DNA from: an uncultured Spartobacteria bacterium
GTDB lineage: Bacteria > Verrucomicrobiota > Verrucomicrobiia > Chthoniobacterales > Chthoniobacteraceae
Direction of reading: 5' to 3'
Assembly (NCBI GenBank): GCA_903919125.1
Contig: CAIXGS010000076.1
Location: 310,001-374,000, forward strand
Length of the DNA stretch: 64,000 nucleotides
Numbering within the stretch: the first letter of the stretch is position 1; each line of letters opens with the position of its first letter. A program made the position numbers and the translations under genes. Shown piece by piece: positions 35,340-43,680 of the stretch. Under the pieces are notes generated by a model. That model was not told the origin of the DNA. It saw only the letters and a program-made list of their open reading frames with translations, and ran no database searches.

Positions 35340-35810
35340 TTAACCCGCTTTGCTGCGAGACAAAGCGCGCCGCTCCCCAGCCCGGAGACCTTCAGCATAC
35401 GCCTCGAGCACACGTTTAATCTCGTCGCGAACACGGCGAAAAACCGCCAGTTGTTCCTCGCGTGAACCTGTGGCATGCGCCGGATCATCAAAACCCCAGT
35501 GGTGCCGGTTCAACTGTCCAGGGAACATCGGGCACGCTTGATCCGCATTTCCACAAACAGTGATCACAGTCTCCACCGGTTGCTGGAGGAAATCGTTCAT
35601 GTGCTTGCTATGGTGGCCGCTGATATCAATCCCGATCTCGCCCATCACTTCGATACCGAGGGGGTGAACGTAACCCGCGGGGTTCGAGCCCGCGCTGGCG
35701 ACCTCCAGCAGGTCACCGGCCGCTGCCCGAAGGATGCCCTCCGCGAGATGACTCCGGCAGGAATTGCCAGTACAGAGTATGAGAACGAGTGGTTTGATTT
35801 GAGCGTTCAT
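35340..35810 (-). CDS. arsC: Thioredoxin-coupled arsenate reductase ArsC (low-molecular-weight phosphatase type)
   Basis: A 156-residue cytoplasmic enzyme reducing arsenate to arsenite. The phosphatase-like loop is Cys13-x5-Arg19 ([15 protein letters not shown]). The second redox pair is in [16 protein letters not shown], as in the thioredoxin-dependent ArsC class. [11 protein letters not shown] holds the catalytic Asp. The start is the ATG at 35810 ([10 protein letters not shown]), eight bases after the DUF6428 stop. It is the last gene of arsR-DUF6428-arsC, and no arsenite pump gene is adjacent. Confidence 0.93.
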   Translation of the reverse strand: MNAQIKPLVLILCTGNSCRSHLAEGILRAAAGDLLEVASAGSNPAGYVHPLGIEVMGEIGIDISGHHSKHMNDFLQQPVETVITVCGNADQACPMFPGQLNRHHWGFDDPAHATGSREEQLAVFRRVRDEIKRVLEAYAEGLRAGERRALSRSKAG

Positions 35811-35818
35811 AAAGCTTA

Positions 35819-36313
35819 TCAACAACAGCCAGAGCTAGGTGTGCAACAAGAGGAGGGCGCACTAAGCGGAAGCGGTATGGGCGGTTGAGGCGAACAGGTG
35901 TCGGGTAGGCAAATGCCTCGCGCCAAGCAATCCGTATGCTTGCTGCCTAGCTGGAACTGAAGTGCTTCCGCAGAAATCTGCACGCCTTCAAGGGGGTATT
36001 GCGCCACAACATTGGACTCATGCTCCACTTCAACGGGAAAATCGTGGTGTGGCAGAATGTCTCCAGCTCTTTCAAAGATGGCAGCCAGTTTCCCTGCCAG
36101 AAGACGATGCTCTACGTCATCATGCACCCATGTCTGAAGGAGACAGGTTTCCTGAACACGCCGAGTGCCCCCGCAATCGATGAAGCGCCGAGTCACATGA
36201 CCCACCTCGGTAATGTGATAATGAGCGGGAACAAACGACCCGTCCGGAAGCCGGAGAGTGATCGCTTTTTCAGAGTTAGAGCGCAAATGAGCGAGAAATT
36301 CGTGAACGTTCAT
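35819..36313 (-). CDS. DUF6428 family protein with Cys-rich tail
   Basis: A 164-residue protein of the DUF6428 type that often accompanies ArsR and ArsC. The body has [36 protein letters not shown] and [12 protein letters not shown]. The last part contains [16 protein letters not shown] and ends in CCTPSSGCC, giving two vicinal Cys pairs that could bind arsenite or another soft metal. It is encoded three bases after arsR and eight before arsC, so it belongs to the operon. The function is unknown; arsenite sequestration or delivery is a guess. A degraded copy of its tail lies at 37480-37572. Confidence 0.82.
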   Translation of the reverse strand: MNVHEFLAHLRSNSEKAITLRLPDGSFVPAHYHITEVGHVTRRFIDCGGTRRVQETCLLQTWVHDDVEHRLLAGKLAAIFERAGDILPHHDFPVEVEHESNVVAQYPLEGVQISAEALQFQLGSKHTDCLARGICLPDTCSPQPPIPLPLSAPSSCCTPSSGCC

Positions 36314-36316
36314 AAG

Positions 36317-36649
36317 TTAACAACAATTATCGGGCAGGCTAATTTTCAGAGACGAAGAACCAGAAGGCGGACAAACTTGGTCCACGCAGCGTAAGAACTC
36401 CCCAAAGCAATCGCAGGCAAGACTGTAAAACACGTTCAATCCTCGCTTTTGCGACACGAGCACCCCCGCAGCTCTCAGTATGGAAAGATGCTTGGAGACC
36501 GTCGAAATGTCGTCTCCCACAAGATCCCGCAGGTCGCAGACACAGAGTTCACCATGCATAAGGGCTTCGGTAATCAGCAGACGGGTGGGATGCCCCAAGG
36601 CCTTGAGAACGGAAACGCGCTTGGATTGATTGGAGAGTATCGCAGGCAT
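36317..36649 (-). CDS. arsR: ArsR/SmtB family metalloregulator
   Basis: A 110-residue winged-helix repressor. ELCVCDL (Cys36, Cys38) is the classic arsenite-sensing motif of ArsR, followed by the recognition helix region ISTVSKHLSILRAAG. The protein ends in Cys-Cys. It should repress its own operon until arsenite binds. A perfect inverted repeat lies immediately upstream of its start codon and is the likely operator. Confidence 0.93.
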   Translation of the reverse strand: MPAILSNQSKRVSVLKALGHPTRLLITEALMHGELCVCDLRDLVGDDISTVSKHLSILRAAGVLVSQKRGLNVFYSLACDCFGEFLRCVDQVCPPSGSSSLKISLPDNCC

Positions 36650-36650
36650 G

Positions 36651-36676
36651 CTTGGCTATTTGGCAAATTAGCCAAG
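36651..36676 (-). promoter_or_regulatory. Inverted repeat, probable ArsR operator
   Basis: CTTGGCTA and TAGCCAAG are exact inverted arms around a 10-base AT-rich centre. The element begins one base upstream of the arsR ATG. Read on the minus strand, TTGCCT and TAATTT with 16-base spacing give a possible promoter overlapping it, so a bound repressor would block polymerase directly. Confidence 0.72.
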
Positions 36677-36731
36677 TTTTAACTAAAGGCAACTCCTTTC
36701 ACACAGGATTTGAGAACGCGCGACAGATGGC

Positions 36732-37076
36732 TTAAATACCTTCCTCAATGAGCGGGAGAAGTCTGGCGCGCACTGCGGTGATTACCTCTTTCTCGGCAGA
36801 TTCCACGAATTCAGCTTGGCGTGCTTTCCAATCCAAGTTTTTTATCTGATCTACTAAGATCACACCGTTTATTCCAGATTTTGACGCAACCCGAACCTCA
36901 AACGGATAACCTTTAATCTGTGAGGTTATTGGACAGACAAGAAATAAACCGACTTTCTTGTTATAGGAATAGGGAGATACCACAAAGGCTGGACGTCTAC
37001 CCGCTTGTTCGTGTCCTGCCTGGAGATTAAATGTGAGCCAGACAATATCGCCTCTGCGTGGGATATACGAGGCCAC
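36732..37076 (-). CDS. mazF: MazF/PemK-family endoribonuclease toxin
   Basis: A 114-residue toxin of the MazF/PemK fold, a ribosome-independent mRNA endonuclease. PRRGDIVWLTFN, AGRRPAFVVSPYSYN and LFLVCPITSQIKGYPFEV are typical. GVILVDQIKNLDW follows, and the C-terminus has AVRARLLPLI. I use the GTG at 37076, which overlaps the antitoxin stop as TAGTG; a TTG at 37082 is the alternative. It pairs with the MazE-like gene upstream and sits next to the ars operon. Confidence 0.9.
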   Translation of the reverse strand: MASYIPRRGDIVWLTFNLQAGHEQAGRRPAFVVSPYSYNKKVGLFLVCPITSQIKGYPFEVRVASKSGINGVILVDQIKNLDWKARQAEFVESAEKEVITAVRARLLPLIEEGI

Positions 37077-37318
37077 TACCAAACCTCCCCGCCAACCGCA
37101 AAACCCGAATCAATGGCTTCATGCCGGTTATCCGGAGTGATGTCGGCCAGTAACTCCTCCAAGGTGACCGTCTTTTTGCGCACTGGAGTGATCACAAGAT
37201 TTCCTTCCTGAAGGGAAAGATCCACGGAAGATCCATGATGGATGTGCGTCTCTTCGGCGTAGGCCTTTGGGATGCGGAGAGCGAGGCTGTTGCCCCATTT
37301 CTGAACGGAGGTTATCAC
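37076..37318 (-). CDS. mazE: MazE/AbrB-type antitoxin
   Basis: An 80-residue protein with a swapped-hairpin AbrB-type N-terminus (VQKWGNSLALRIPKAYAEE, then VDLSLQEGNLVITPV). The acidic C-terminal tail (LEELLADITPDN) occupies the toxin's RNA site in this family. The start is a GTG at 37318. It is encoded just before the MazF-like toxin with overlapping stop and start. Confidence 0.88.
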   Translation of the reverse strand: MITSVQKWGNSLALRIPKAYAEETHIHHGSSVDLSLQEGNLVITPVRKKTVTLEELLADITPDNRHEAIDSGFAVGGEVW

Positions 37319-37674
37319 GGATACACAATGGCTCTACTGCCTATCGCCGTCAAATCCCCTTCTGGCGATGTGTGCTGATTTCTTGAAGAGATGATTCCTC
37401 GCTATCCATACCGGCCTGACTCATTCAATCGCAGTTTAGAGTGCGTATTTTCAGGGAGCAGAATGTTTGGTTCATACAGTTAAGTGTATCGAAGGCAGAT
37501 GTTTTGATCCAAACAATCTGAATGCTTGAAGTCCGATAGAAACTCGAGCGCTTGCTCAGAAATCGCCATTCCTTCACCCATGTTAATCCATCGATTATGG
37601 CAGCGGCCTAATGGGACGTTGGCTTGCGGGTTGGTTACTTGTACAAAAACGGTTCCCCTCTTCATAACTTCGTC
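37319..37674. other. Gap between MazEF and the FAD oxidoreductase gene, with a DUF6428 relic
   Basis: About 355 bases without an intact gene. The recognisable content is the relic at 37480-37572. The rest holds the promoters of the two diverging units but shows no motif I would commit to. Confidence 0.55.
37480..37572 (-). pseudogene. Remnant of a DUF6428 gene (3' end)
   Basis: The minus strand encodes ISEQALEFLSDFKHSDCLDQ followed by NICLRYT and a stop. This matches [20 protein letters not shown] followed by GICLPDT in the intact DUF6428 protein at 35819-36313. The DNA also aligns well over about 90 bases. The upstream part of the gene is not recognisable and the Cys-rich tail is cut short by the stop. 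Confidence 0.75.
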
Positions 37675-40023
37675 ATGAAAGCATTTTTCTTCCCAGCAAT
37701 TTTCGGATTCATTCTATTTGTCAACAGCATTTTAGCGACTGCTTCGGAAACGCTTTTTGTCGAAGCTGAATCCCTTGGCAAGCACGGGGGCTGGTCACTG
37801 GACACCTCCTTCACCCAAATCATGGGTTCGCCCTACTTGCTCGCGCACGGACTCGGCAAGCCCGTCGCAGATGCACAGGGCGTGCTTCGAGTGAAAGAAA
37901 CCGGTTCCTACCGCGTCTGGGTGCGCACCAAAGACTGGGTGGCTCCGTGGAAGGCGTCTGGCACGCCGGGGCGGTTTCAGTTACTGATTAACGGGATGCC
38001 GCTCACCACAGAATTCGGCACGGAAGGCGCGGAATGGCATTGGCAGGCGGGTGGCACAGTCAACCTTAAGACGGGAGATGCCACAGTCGCGCTGCATGAC
38101 CTCACGGGTTTTGACGGTCGCTGCGACGCAATTCTTTTTAGTAACGACCCATCTTTCACTCCTCCAGACGGCGCGGCGCTCGCACAAGCCCGCAAGCAGT
38201 GGCTCAATCCAAACGGCTTGCCCGAGGATGCCGGCGAGTTTGATCTGGTAGTCGTTGGCGGAGGCTACGCAGGCTTGGGCGCAGCCATTTCTGCTGCGAG
38301 GCAATCCCTGCGTGTGGCCTTGGTACAGGACCGTTTCGTGTTGGGCGGGAACGGTTCCAGCGAGATCGGCGTTTGGGCGCAGGGCGGGACGATGCGAGGC
38401 AAATACCCGCACCTAGGCGAGATTGTGGAGGAGTTTGCGGACCGGGCAAAAGATAGTCCGGCAGCGGCGGCGCAATTCGTGGACGATGTGAAGGAAGCGG
38501 TTTGCCGGAATGAGAAAACGCTTTCGCTGTTTCTAGGGCACTTCGTCAATGGCGTGGTGCAGGAGAAGCCAGGCGGCAAGATTCAAGGCGTGACTGCGTT
38601 GGACGTGAAAACGGGACGGCAACGGACGTTTCGCGGAAAATTGTTCGCCGACTGCACGGGACACGGGACTGTGGGCGGCTTAGCTGGGGCGGCATTCACC
38701 ATGGAAGAGACTGGGCACATGGGGACCTCGAACATGTGGTATTTCCAACAGGAAACCGCACCCCAGTCTTGGCCGGAAACTCCGTGGGCGCTGGCCTTGG
38801 AATCTGGCGATTTCCCAACCCTGCCCAAGAGCAAGTCTCTGATCGACGAAAAGCCTTTCTTCAAAGGGGAGTGGTTTTGGGAATCGGGATTTAGCAAACA
38901 TCCACTCAACGATCTGGAATTGATTCGCGACTGGAATCTGCGGGCTGTGTTTGGTGCCTTTTCGGCGCTCAAACGCGGTGAGAAAGCTGATGAGAACGCA
39001 AATGCTTCGCTCAAATGGGTGTCCCACGTGGGCGGTCCGCGCGAGAGTCGCTTGTTGCAAGGCGACGTGGTTTTGACGCAGGAGGACATCGTTGAGAAAC
39101 GTGACTTCGCAGACGGGTTCGTTCCAACCACTTGGGACATTGATCTGCACTATCCTCGCGAACAGTACGCAAAGAAATTTCCCGAAAACCCCTTCATCTC
39201 CCGCGCCGAGTTTGGTCGGCATGTGGATCGCAAAAACGGTTACCCCGTTCCCTACCGCTGCTTCTATTCCAAGAACGTCCCCAACCTCTTTATGGCTGGG
39301 CGAAACATCAGCGTGACCCACCAAGCCTTGGGCACCGTCCGCGTCATGAGGACTTGCGGAATGATGGGCGAAGTCGTCGGCAAAGCAGCTTATCTGGCAG
39401 TTCTTCACGCCACATCGCCCCGGGGCGTTTACGAAAAGCACCTTCCCGAATTGATCGCCCTCGCGGAACAACCGGGTGCCATACGCCGCGATACCCTCAA
39501 GGGCGAGACGCGTTTGGATCCCAATATCCGTGATCCCAAAACGCTTCCCGTAGGCGTCATGAACCGAGACCTACCACAGTTCGCCAACCGCCTCAACACA
39601 GTGAATGGCGACATGGAAACTCTCCCCGGTACCGTGATCGACGACTCCATGGCGCAGTTCACGGGAAAATGGACCACGACGAAACTGACTCCTAACATCG
39701 GCGGCAGCGCACAGATTTCCGGGCGGCAAGCGGGTGCCGAAGCGCGCTTTCCATTCAAGGTTTCCGCCACTGGAAAATACGAAGTCCGTCTTTATTGGGC
39801 AGGTCACGAAAACCGAGCGTCCAACACGTTGTGCAAGATCGAGCGCGCCGGTCAAGAAGCTGCCGTCGTGCGTGTCAACCAGAAGGAAACCTCTGCGAAT
39901 GGGGCGAATCGTCTTGGCATCTTCGAGTTCAAGGATGGCGCGGCAAACGCTATCATTCTGACGGCCTCCGATGCCGACGGCAACGTGGTGGCGGATGCGG
40001 TGCAAATCGTGGCAGCTCCTTAA
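37675..40023 (+). CDS. Secreted FAD-dependent oxidoreductase with flanking beta modules
   Basis: A 782-residue exported protein. A signal peptide (FFFPAIFGFILFVNSILATA) precedes a beta-sandwich module at about residues 25-170 (VEAESLGKHGGWSLD, GSYRVWVRTKDW). The FAD-binding domain starts near residue 190 with FDLVVVGGGYAGLGAAISAA and GGNGSSEIGVWAQGG and is of the FAD-dependent oxidoreductase/thiazole-like superfamily. NLFMAGRNISVTHQALGTVR with MRTCGMMGEVVG closes it. The C-terminal about 130 residues form a second carbohydrate-binding-like sandwich (GKYEVRLYWAGHENR). I chose the ATG at 37675. The cupredoxin gene follows in 54 bases. A periplasmic oxidation of a sugar or polymer is likely. Confidence 0.87.
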   Translation: MKAFFFPAIFGFILFVNSILATASETLFVEAESLGKHGGWSLDTSFTQIMGSPYLLAHGLGKPVADAQGVLRVKETGSYRVWVRTKDWVAPWKASGTPGRFQLLINGMPLTTEFGTEGAEWHWQAGGTVNLKTGDATVALHDLTGFDGRCDAILFSNDPSFTPPDGAALAQARKQWLNPNGLPEDAGEFDLVVVGGGYAGLGAAISAARQSLRVALVQDRFVLGGNGSSEIGVWAQGGTMRGKYPHLGEIVEEFADRAKDSPAAAAQFVDDVKEAVCRNEKTLSLFLGHFVNGVVQEKPGGKIQGVTALDVKTGRQRTFRGKLFADCTGHGTVGGLAGAAFTMEETGHMGTSNMWYFQQETAPQSWPETPWALALESGDFPTLPKSKSLIDEKPFFKGEWFWESGFSKHPLNDLELIRDWNLRAVFGAFSALKRGEKADENANASLKWVSHVGGPRESRLLQGDVVLTQEDIVEKRDFADGFVPTTWDIDLHYPREQYAKKFPENPFISRAEFGRHVDRKNGYPVPYRCFYSKNVPNLFMAGRNISVTHQALGTVRVMRTCGMMGEVVGKAAYLAVLHATSPRGVYEKHLPELIALAEQPGAIRRDTLKGETRLDPNIRDPKTLPVGVMNRDLPQFANRLNTVNGDMETLPGTVIDDSMAQFTGKWTTTKLTPNIGGSAQISGRQAGAEARFPFKVSATGKYEVRLYWAGHENRASNTLCKIERAGQEAAVVRVNQKETSANGANRLGIFEFKDGAANAIILTASDADGNVVADAVQIVAAP

Positions 40024-40077
40024 GGAAGCCTCAAGTTGCTTTCGGAGATTCCACATAACCCAATTCGTTTTCCCTCT

Positions 40078-41364
40078 ATGCGCTCCCACTCTACGCCCCG
40101 TCTGCTTGCTTTGCTTGTCGGCCTCCCTGCTTTCATTCAACCCTCCACGCATTTCGCGGCAGCCCCCAAAGCACCAGAAACTAGCAAGATAAGCATCCGT
40201 GTCATTTCCGGTGCAGTTCGTTACGAAACCACGCGCTTCGATGTAACAGCGGGCGGCGCGGTCGAACTCACTTTGATTAACGACTGTATCCTCCCTCATA
40301 ACCTCGTCATTTTACGCCCCGAAGCGGAGCCCGCATTGATCGCCGCCGTCAACACCATGGGACTCGAAGGCATGGAAAAAAACTTTGTCCCGAGCGTTCT
40401 TGGAATCGTCGCGGCCACCAAACTTCTGCAGCCCACGAAAAAGGAACTCATCTCCTTCACCGCTCCGCAAGAGGAAGGCGATTACCCATATATATGCACC
40501 TTTCCCGGACACTGGTTTACGATGCGCGGGGTAATGCGGGTGAAGGCGGCGGGCGCGAAATTGGAAGCAGCCCAAAAAAGCACCGAGACAATCACTCAGG
40601 TGCAGGACGCCCTCAAGAACTCGGGCATGACACACAAGCCGCTCGGTACATTTGAAAAGCCGTTTGTCATGCGCACCTTTGCCCCAGACCCCGGCCTGGA
40701 TGCTGCGGTTTTCGCGCACCATGGTGTCGGCAAGAATGCGGTAAAGTACGATCCTGCAACTCGGATGGACTTGAGCAAAAAAGAGACAGATCCGGCTACG
40801 GGAGTTGAACGTGAGGTGCCGATTGTGGTGAAGGCTGAGAAAGGTGTCGCAGGCGCTATCGCCGTCAATCACGGTCCGGAGTTCTCTTACGTGTGGGATT
40901 CCACGGAATGCCGACTCCTCTATGTCTGGCGCGGCGGCTTCCTGGACATGAACACGTATTGGGGCAAGGAACCCGGCAGCGGACGCCCAAAAATGTACAT
41001 CCCTCTCATCATGGGACATCTGGTTTACAGAGCCTCCGGCCCTATGCCATTGGCAGAAGACTCCGATCCCGCTCCGATCTTTTTAGGATATAAAATGGAA
41101 GGCGGTCTGCCGGAATTTCGCTATCGGCTTGGAACCAAAATCCTTCGCGAAAAAGTACTACCCTCTGCAAAGGACGGCTTTGAAGTGCGCGTGATCTCCG
41201 AAACTCCAAGTGACACGCTGAGATGGAAAACACCTCCAGTCGAACGAGATGCAGTGCAGGCACGCGTTGCAAACGGCGCTCTCCTGTTATCGGTCAAGGA
41301 CCGCCCAGAACCAGAGCACCCCGTCCTCGCGCAACCGGAAAACACCAAGACCAAGCAGCCCTAA
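40078..41364 (+). CDS. Exported cupredoxin (blue-copper) domain fused to an unknown C-terminal domain
   Basis: A 428-residue exported protein. After the signal peptide, a plastocyanin/azurin-like domain of about 120 residues carries the type 1 copper ligands His74 (CILPHNLVIL) and Cys140, His145 and Met149 (YICTFPGHWFTMRGVM). The remaining about 230 residues form an unrecognised domain with ECRLLYVWRGGFLDMNTYWG and PIFLGYKMEGGLPEFRYRLG, a type often seen with PVC redox proteins. The start is the ATG at 40078. It sits between an FAD oxidoreductase and a propeller protein, so it probably takes electrons in the periplasm; the donor is not proven. Confidence 0.88.
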   Translation: MRSHSTPRLLALLVGLPAFIQPSTHFAAAPKAPETSKISIRVISGAVRYETTRFDVTAGGAVELTLINDCILPHNLVILRPEAEPALIAAVNTMGLEGMEKNFVPSVLGIVAATKLLQPTKKELISFTAPQEEGDYPYICTFPGHWFTMRGVMRVKAAGAKLEAAQKSTETITQVQDALKNSGMTHKPLGTFEKPFVMRTFAPDPGLDAAVFAHHGVGKNAVKYDPATRMDLSKKETDPATGVEREVPIVVKAEKGVAGAIAVNHGPEFSYVWDSTECRLLYVWRGGFLDMNTYWGKEPGSGRPKMYIPLIMGHLVYRASGPMPLAEDSDPAPIFLGYKMEGGLPEFRYRLGTKILREKVLPSAKDGFEVRVISETPSDTLRWKTPPVERDAVQARVANGALLLSVKDRPEPEHPVLAQPENTKTKQP

Positions 41365-41400
41365 CCGCCCCAGCACATGCTCTCCTTCCATTTTTCCACA

Positions 41401-42924
41401 ATGAATTTACGCCTGAGCCGGTTCCTAACCATTAGCTCGGCCGGTGCAGTTCTGTTCTCGCTATCAGCCGTTGCAAACGCTGATCACGCCCATTCAGCGG
41501 CACCTGCGCCTTACAGCGTACAGGAAATCCCCATGCCAAAGGGCATCGCTCCAGAAATCGGCGGCTTGGGCTTCACGCCCTCGGGCAAGCTCGTCGTCCT
41601 AACTCGCCGCTCTGGCATCCTGACAGCACGCCCCGTAGCGGACCCCGCGCAAATGCAATGGACGCGTTTCAGTGAACAATCCCTTCACAACGCCAACGGA
41701 TTGTTCGTCATCTCCGACCGTGAAATGCTCGTGAGCCAAATGCCGGAACTCACCCGAGTCCTCGACAACGACGGGGACGGCGTCGCCGACGAATACCGCA
41801 CCGAGGCGTCCTTCAACCTGAGCGGCGCCTACCACGAAGTCACCGCGGGCCCTGTTCCAGACGGAGCGGACGGATTCTTCATCGCGCTCAACACGGCATC
41901 CTTTTCGGGCTTCACCTTCGAGCACACTCGCGGCGTCTATTCCGAAGTCAGCCGCCGCGGTCGTAATTTTGCCTCCGTTGAACATCGCGGTTGGGTGATG
42001 CACTGGGATCCCAAAACGGGATTGACGCCGTGGGCAAAGGGCTTCCGTTCCCCAAATGGCATTCAACGCGGACCGGACGGCTCCCTCTGGGTAACGGACA
42101 ACCAAGGCGACTTCCGCTCTACCAATCCGCTGTATCACGTCCAAAAAGATCGCTTCTACGGACACCCCTCTTCGCTGGTATGGGATCCAGAGTACGTCAA
42201 AGCCGACCCAAAACGCGACCCCCTAAAACAACCCATGGAAGAACTCGATGCGATGCGCACCCCAGCCGCAGTGCTCTTTCCCTACGGTTTCTCGCGTTCA
42301 CCAGCGGAGCCCCTTTTTGATCTTACCGGAGGAAAGTTTGGCCCCTTTTCCGGCCAGATGTTAGTGGCAGACGCCGCCGCCCCGCGCATCATTAGAGTCA
42401 TGCTGGAGGCGGTTGACGGAGTGATGCAGGGAGCTTGCGTCGACTTTTATTCCAACAACGGCCTGCGCAATGGCTCCAACCGTCTGGCGTTTTCTCCCGC
42501 TGGCACAGAGCTTTATGTCGGTCAGACGATGCGGGAATGGGCCGGAGCGATGGAGGGATTACAGCGAATCAAATTCGACGGTGGACGGGTGTTTGATGTG
42601 CTTTCCATGCACCTGACCAAGGACGGTTTTGATCTGGAATTCACCCAATCCGTCGATCGAGGCGTGGGAGAGAAACCCGAAGACTTCGATACGGAAACAT
42701 ACTGGTACGATTATTCATCCAGTTACGGCGGCCCTGAAACAGCAGCCAAGCTGGTGCGCCCGAGCTCGCTTTCCTGGAGCGCAGACCGGCGCAAAGTCCA
42801 CCTCGTTTACCAGCAGATGCAGCCGCAACGGGTCATGCGGGTGACCATGAGCGGACTCACCTCCGAGAAGCAACCGCTTGGACACAGCATGGTTGCTTAC
42901 ACATTAAACCGGCTGGCTCCGTAA
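41401..42924 (+). CDS. Exported beta-propeller protein, PVC quinoprotein-like
   Basis: A 507-residue exported protein resembling the propeller part of PVC membrane-bound dehydrogenases (GLGFTPSGKLVVLTRRSGIL, WAKGFRSPNGIQRGPDGSLW, VTDNQGDFRSTNPLYHV). It contains a calcium-type loop (DNDGDGVADEY). Unlike the 892-residue dehydrogenase in this window it has no cytochrome domain, so a separate carrier would be needed; the cupredoxin encoded 36 bases upstream is a candidate. The start is the ATG at 41401 before the signal peptide. The C-terminal 100 residues look beta-rich and may be a separate small domain. Confidence 0.85.
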   Translation: MNLRLSRFLTISSAGAVLFSLSAVANADHAHSAAPAPYSVQEIPMPKGIAPEIGGLGFTPSGKLVVLTRRSGILTARPVADPAQMQWTRFSEQSLHNANGLFVISDREMLVSQMPELTRVLDNDGDGVADEYRTEASFNLSGAYHEVTAGPVPDGADGFFIALNTASFSGFTFEHTRGVYSEVSRRGRNFASVEHRGWVMHWDPKTGLTPWAKGFRSPNGIQRGPDGSLWVTDNQGDFRSTNPLYHVQKDRFYGHPSSLVWDPEYVKADPKRDPLKQPMEELDAMRTPAAVLFPYGFSRSPAEPLFDLTGGKFGPFSGQMLVADAAAPRIIRVMLEAVDGVMQGACVDFYSNNGLRNGSNRLAFSPAGTELYVGQTMREWAGAMEGLQRIKFDGGRVFDVLSMHLTKDGFDLEFTQSVDRGVGEKPEDFDTETYWYDYSSSYGGPETAAKLVRPSSLSWSADRRKVHLVYQQMQPQRVMRVTMSGLTSEKQPLGHSMVAYTLNRLAP

Positions 42925-42978
42925 TCACAACACGCGAAGGACGCGACGATTACAGTCGGAAAATTCAATCCGAACGGC

Positions 42979-43542
42979 TCACCGTTTTTGTACTTCCAGA
43001 GCCTTTTCTATTGCCTGCTTCAACTGAATGGAGTCCGGCTCCACATCTGACTCAAACCGCGCTTTGAGCACTCCGTCACGGCCGATGAGGAACTTGTTGA
43101 AGTTCCAATGAACAGGGCCAGGGAAGGGCGATTTAAAATCTGTCAGCGCAGCAAAAAAAGGATGCGCGTTAGCCCGAATCCTCACCTTGCTCATGAGTGG
43201 AAATGTGACGCTGAAATTGCTCGAACAGAACGCTTTGATGCGCTTCTCATTGGCTGGCTCCTGCTCCCCGAAATCGTTGCAAGGGAAACCGATCACCGTA
43301 AAGCCTCGGTCCTTGTATCTCTTGTAAAGCTTCTCTAACCCCTCGTACTGACTCGTATACCCGCACTCACTGGCCACGTTCACCACCAAGATGACGTAGT
43401 TGCTCCACTCACTCAGATCTCCCTTATTACCGTCAATGTCTGTCAACGGAATTTTCAAAAGGGGCGCATCAACTGCACTTGCAACAGGAACTGCCGCAGC
43501 ACCAAGAAAAAATATGGGGAAGAGCAGGTTACAAATTTTCAT
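42979..43542 (-). CDS. Exported glutathione peroxidase-family protein
   Basis: A 187-residue thiol peroxidase of the glutathione peroxidase fold, with a signal peptide (LFPIFFLGAAAVPVASA) that places it in the periplasm. The peroxidatic residue is Cys60 (NVASECGYTSQYEGLE), so it is not a selenoprotein. Trp146 and Asn147 (HWNFNKF) complete the usual site. The second position of the tetrad, normally Gln in PCNQF, is Asp90 here (PCNDFGEQEP). Most bacterial members use thioredoxin rather than glutathione. It is convergent with the propeller gene. Confidence 0.9.
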   Translation of the reverse strand: MKICNLLFPIFFLGAAAVPVASAVDAPLLKIPLTDIDGNKGDLSEWSNYVILVVNVASECGYTSQYEGLEKLYKRYKDRGFTVIGFPCNDFGEQEPANEKRIKAFCSSNFSVTFPLMSKVRIRANAHPFFAALTDFKSPFPGPVHWNFNKFLIGRDGVLKARFESDVEPDSIQLKQAIEKALEVQKR

Positions 43543-43680
43543 AGGAACCACAAAAATGCTTCCCCAGACATAAGGCTCTCTTATTTTAAGTCAAGGGAGG
43601 ACCCGACTAGGACGGGTTAAAATTGAGCGTCAAAAATGTGTTAACCACGTTACGTTCTCAAACACCAAATTTACTCGCGT

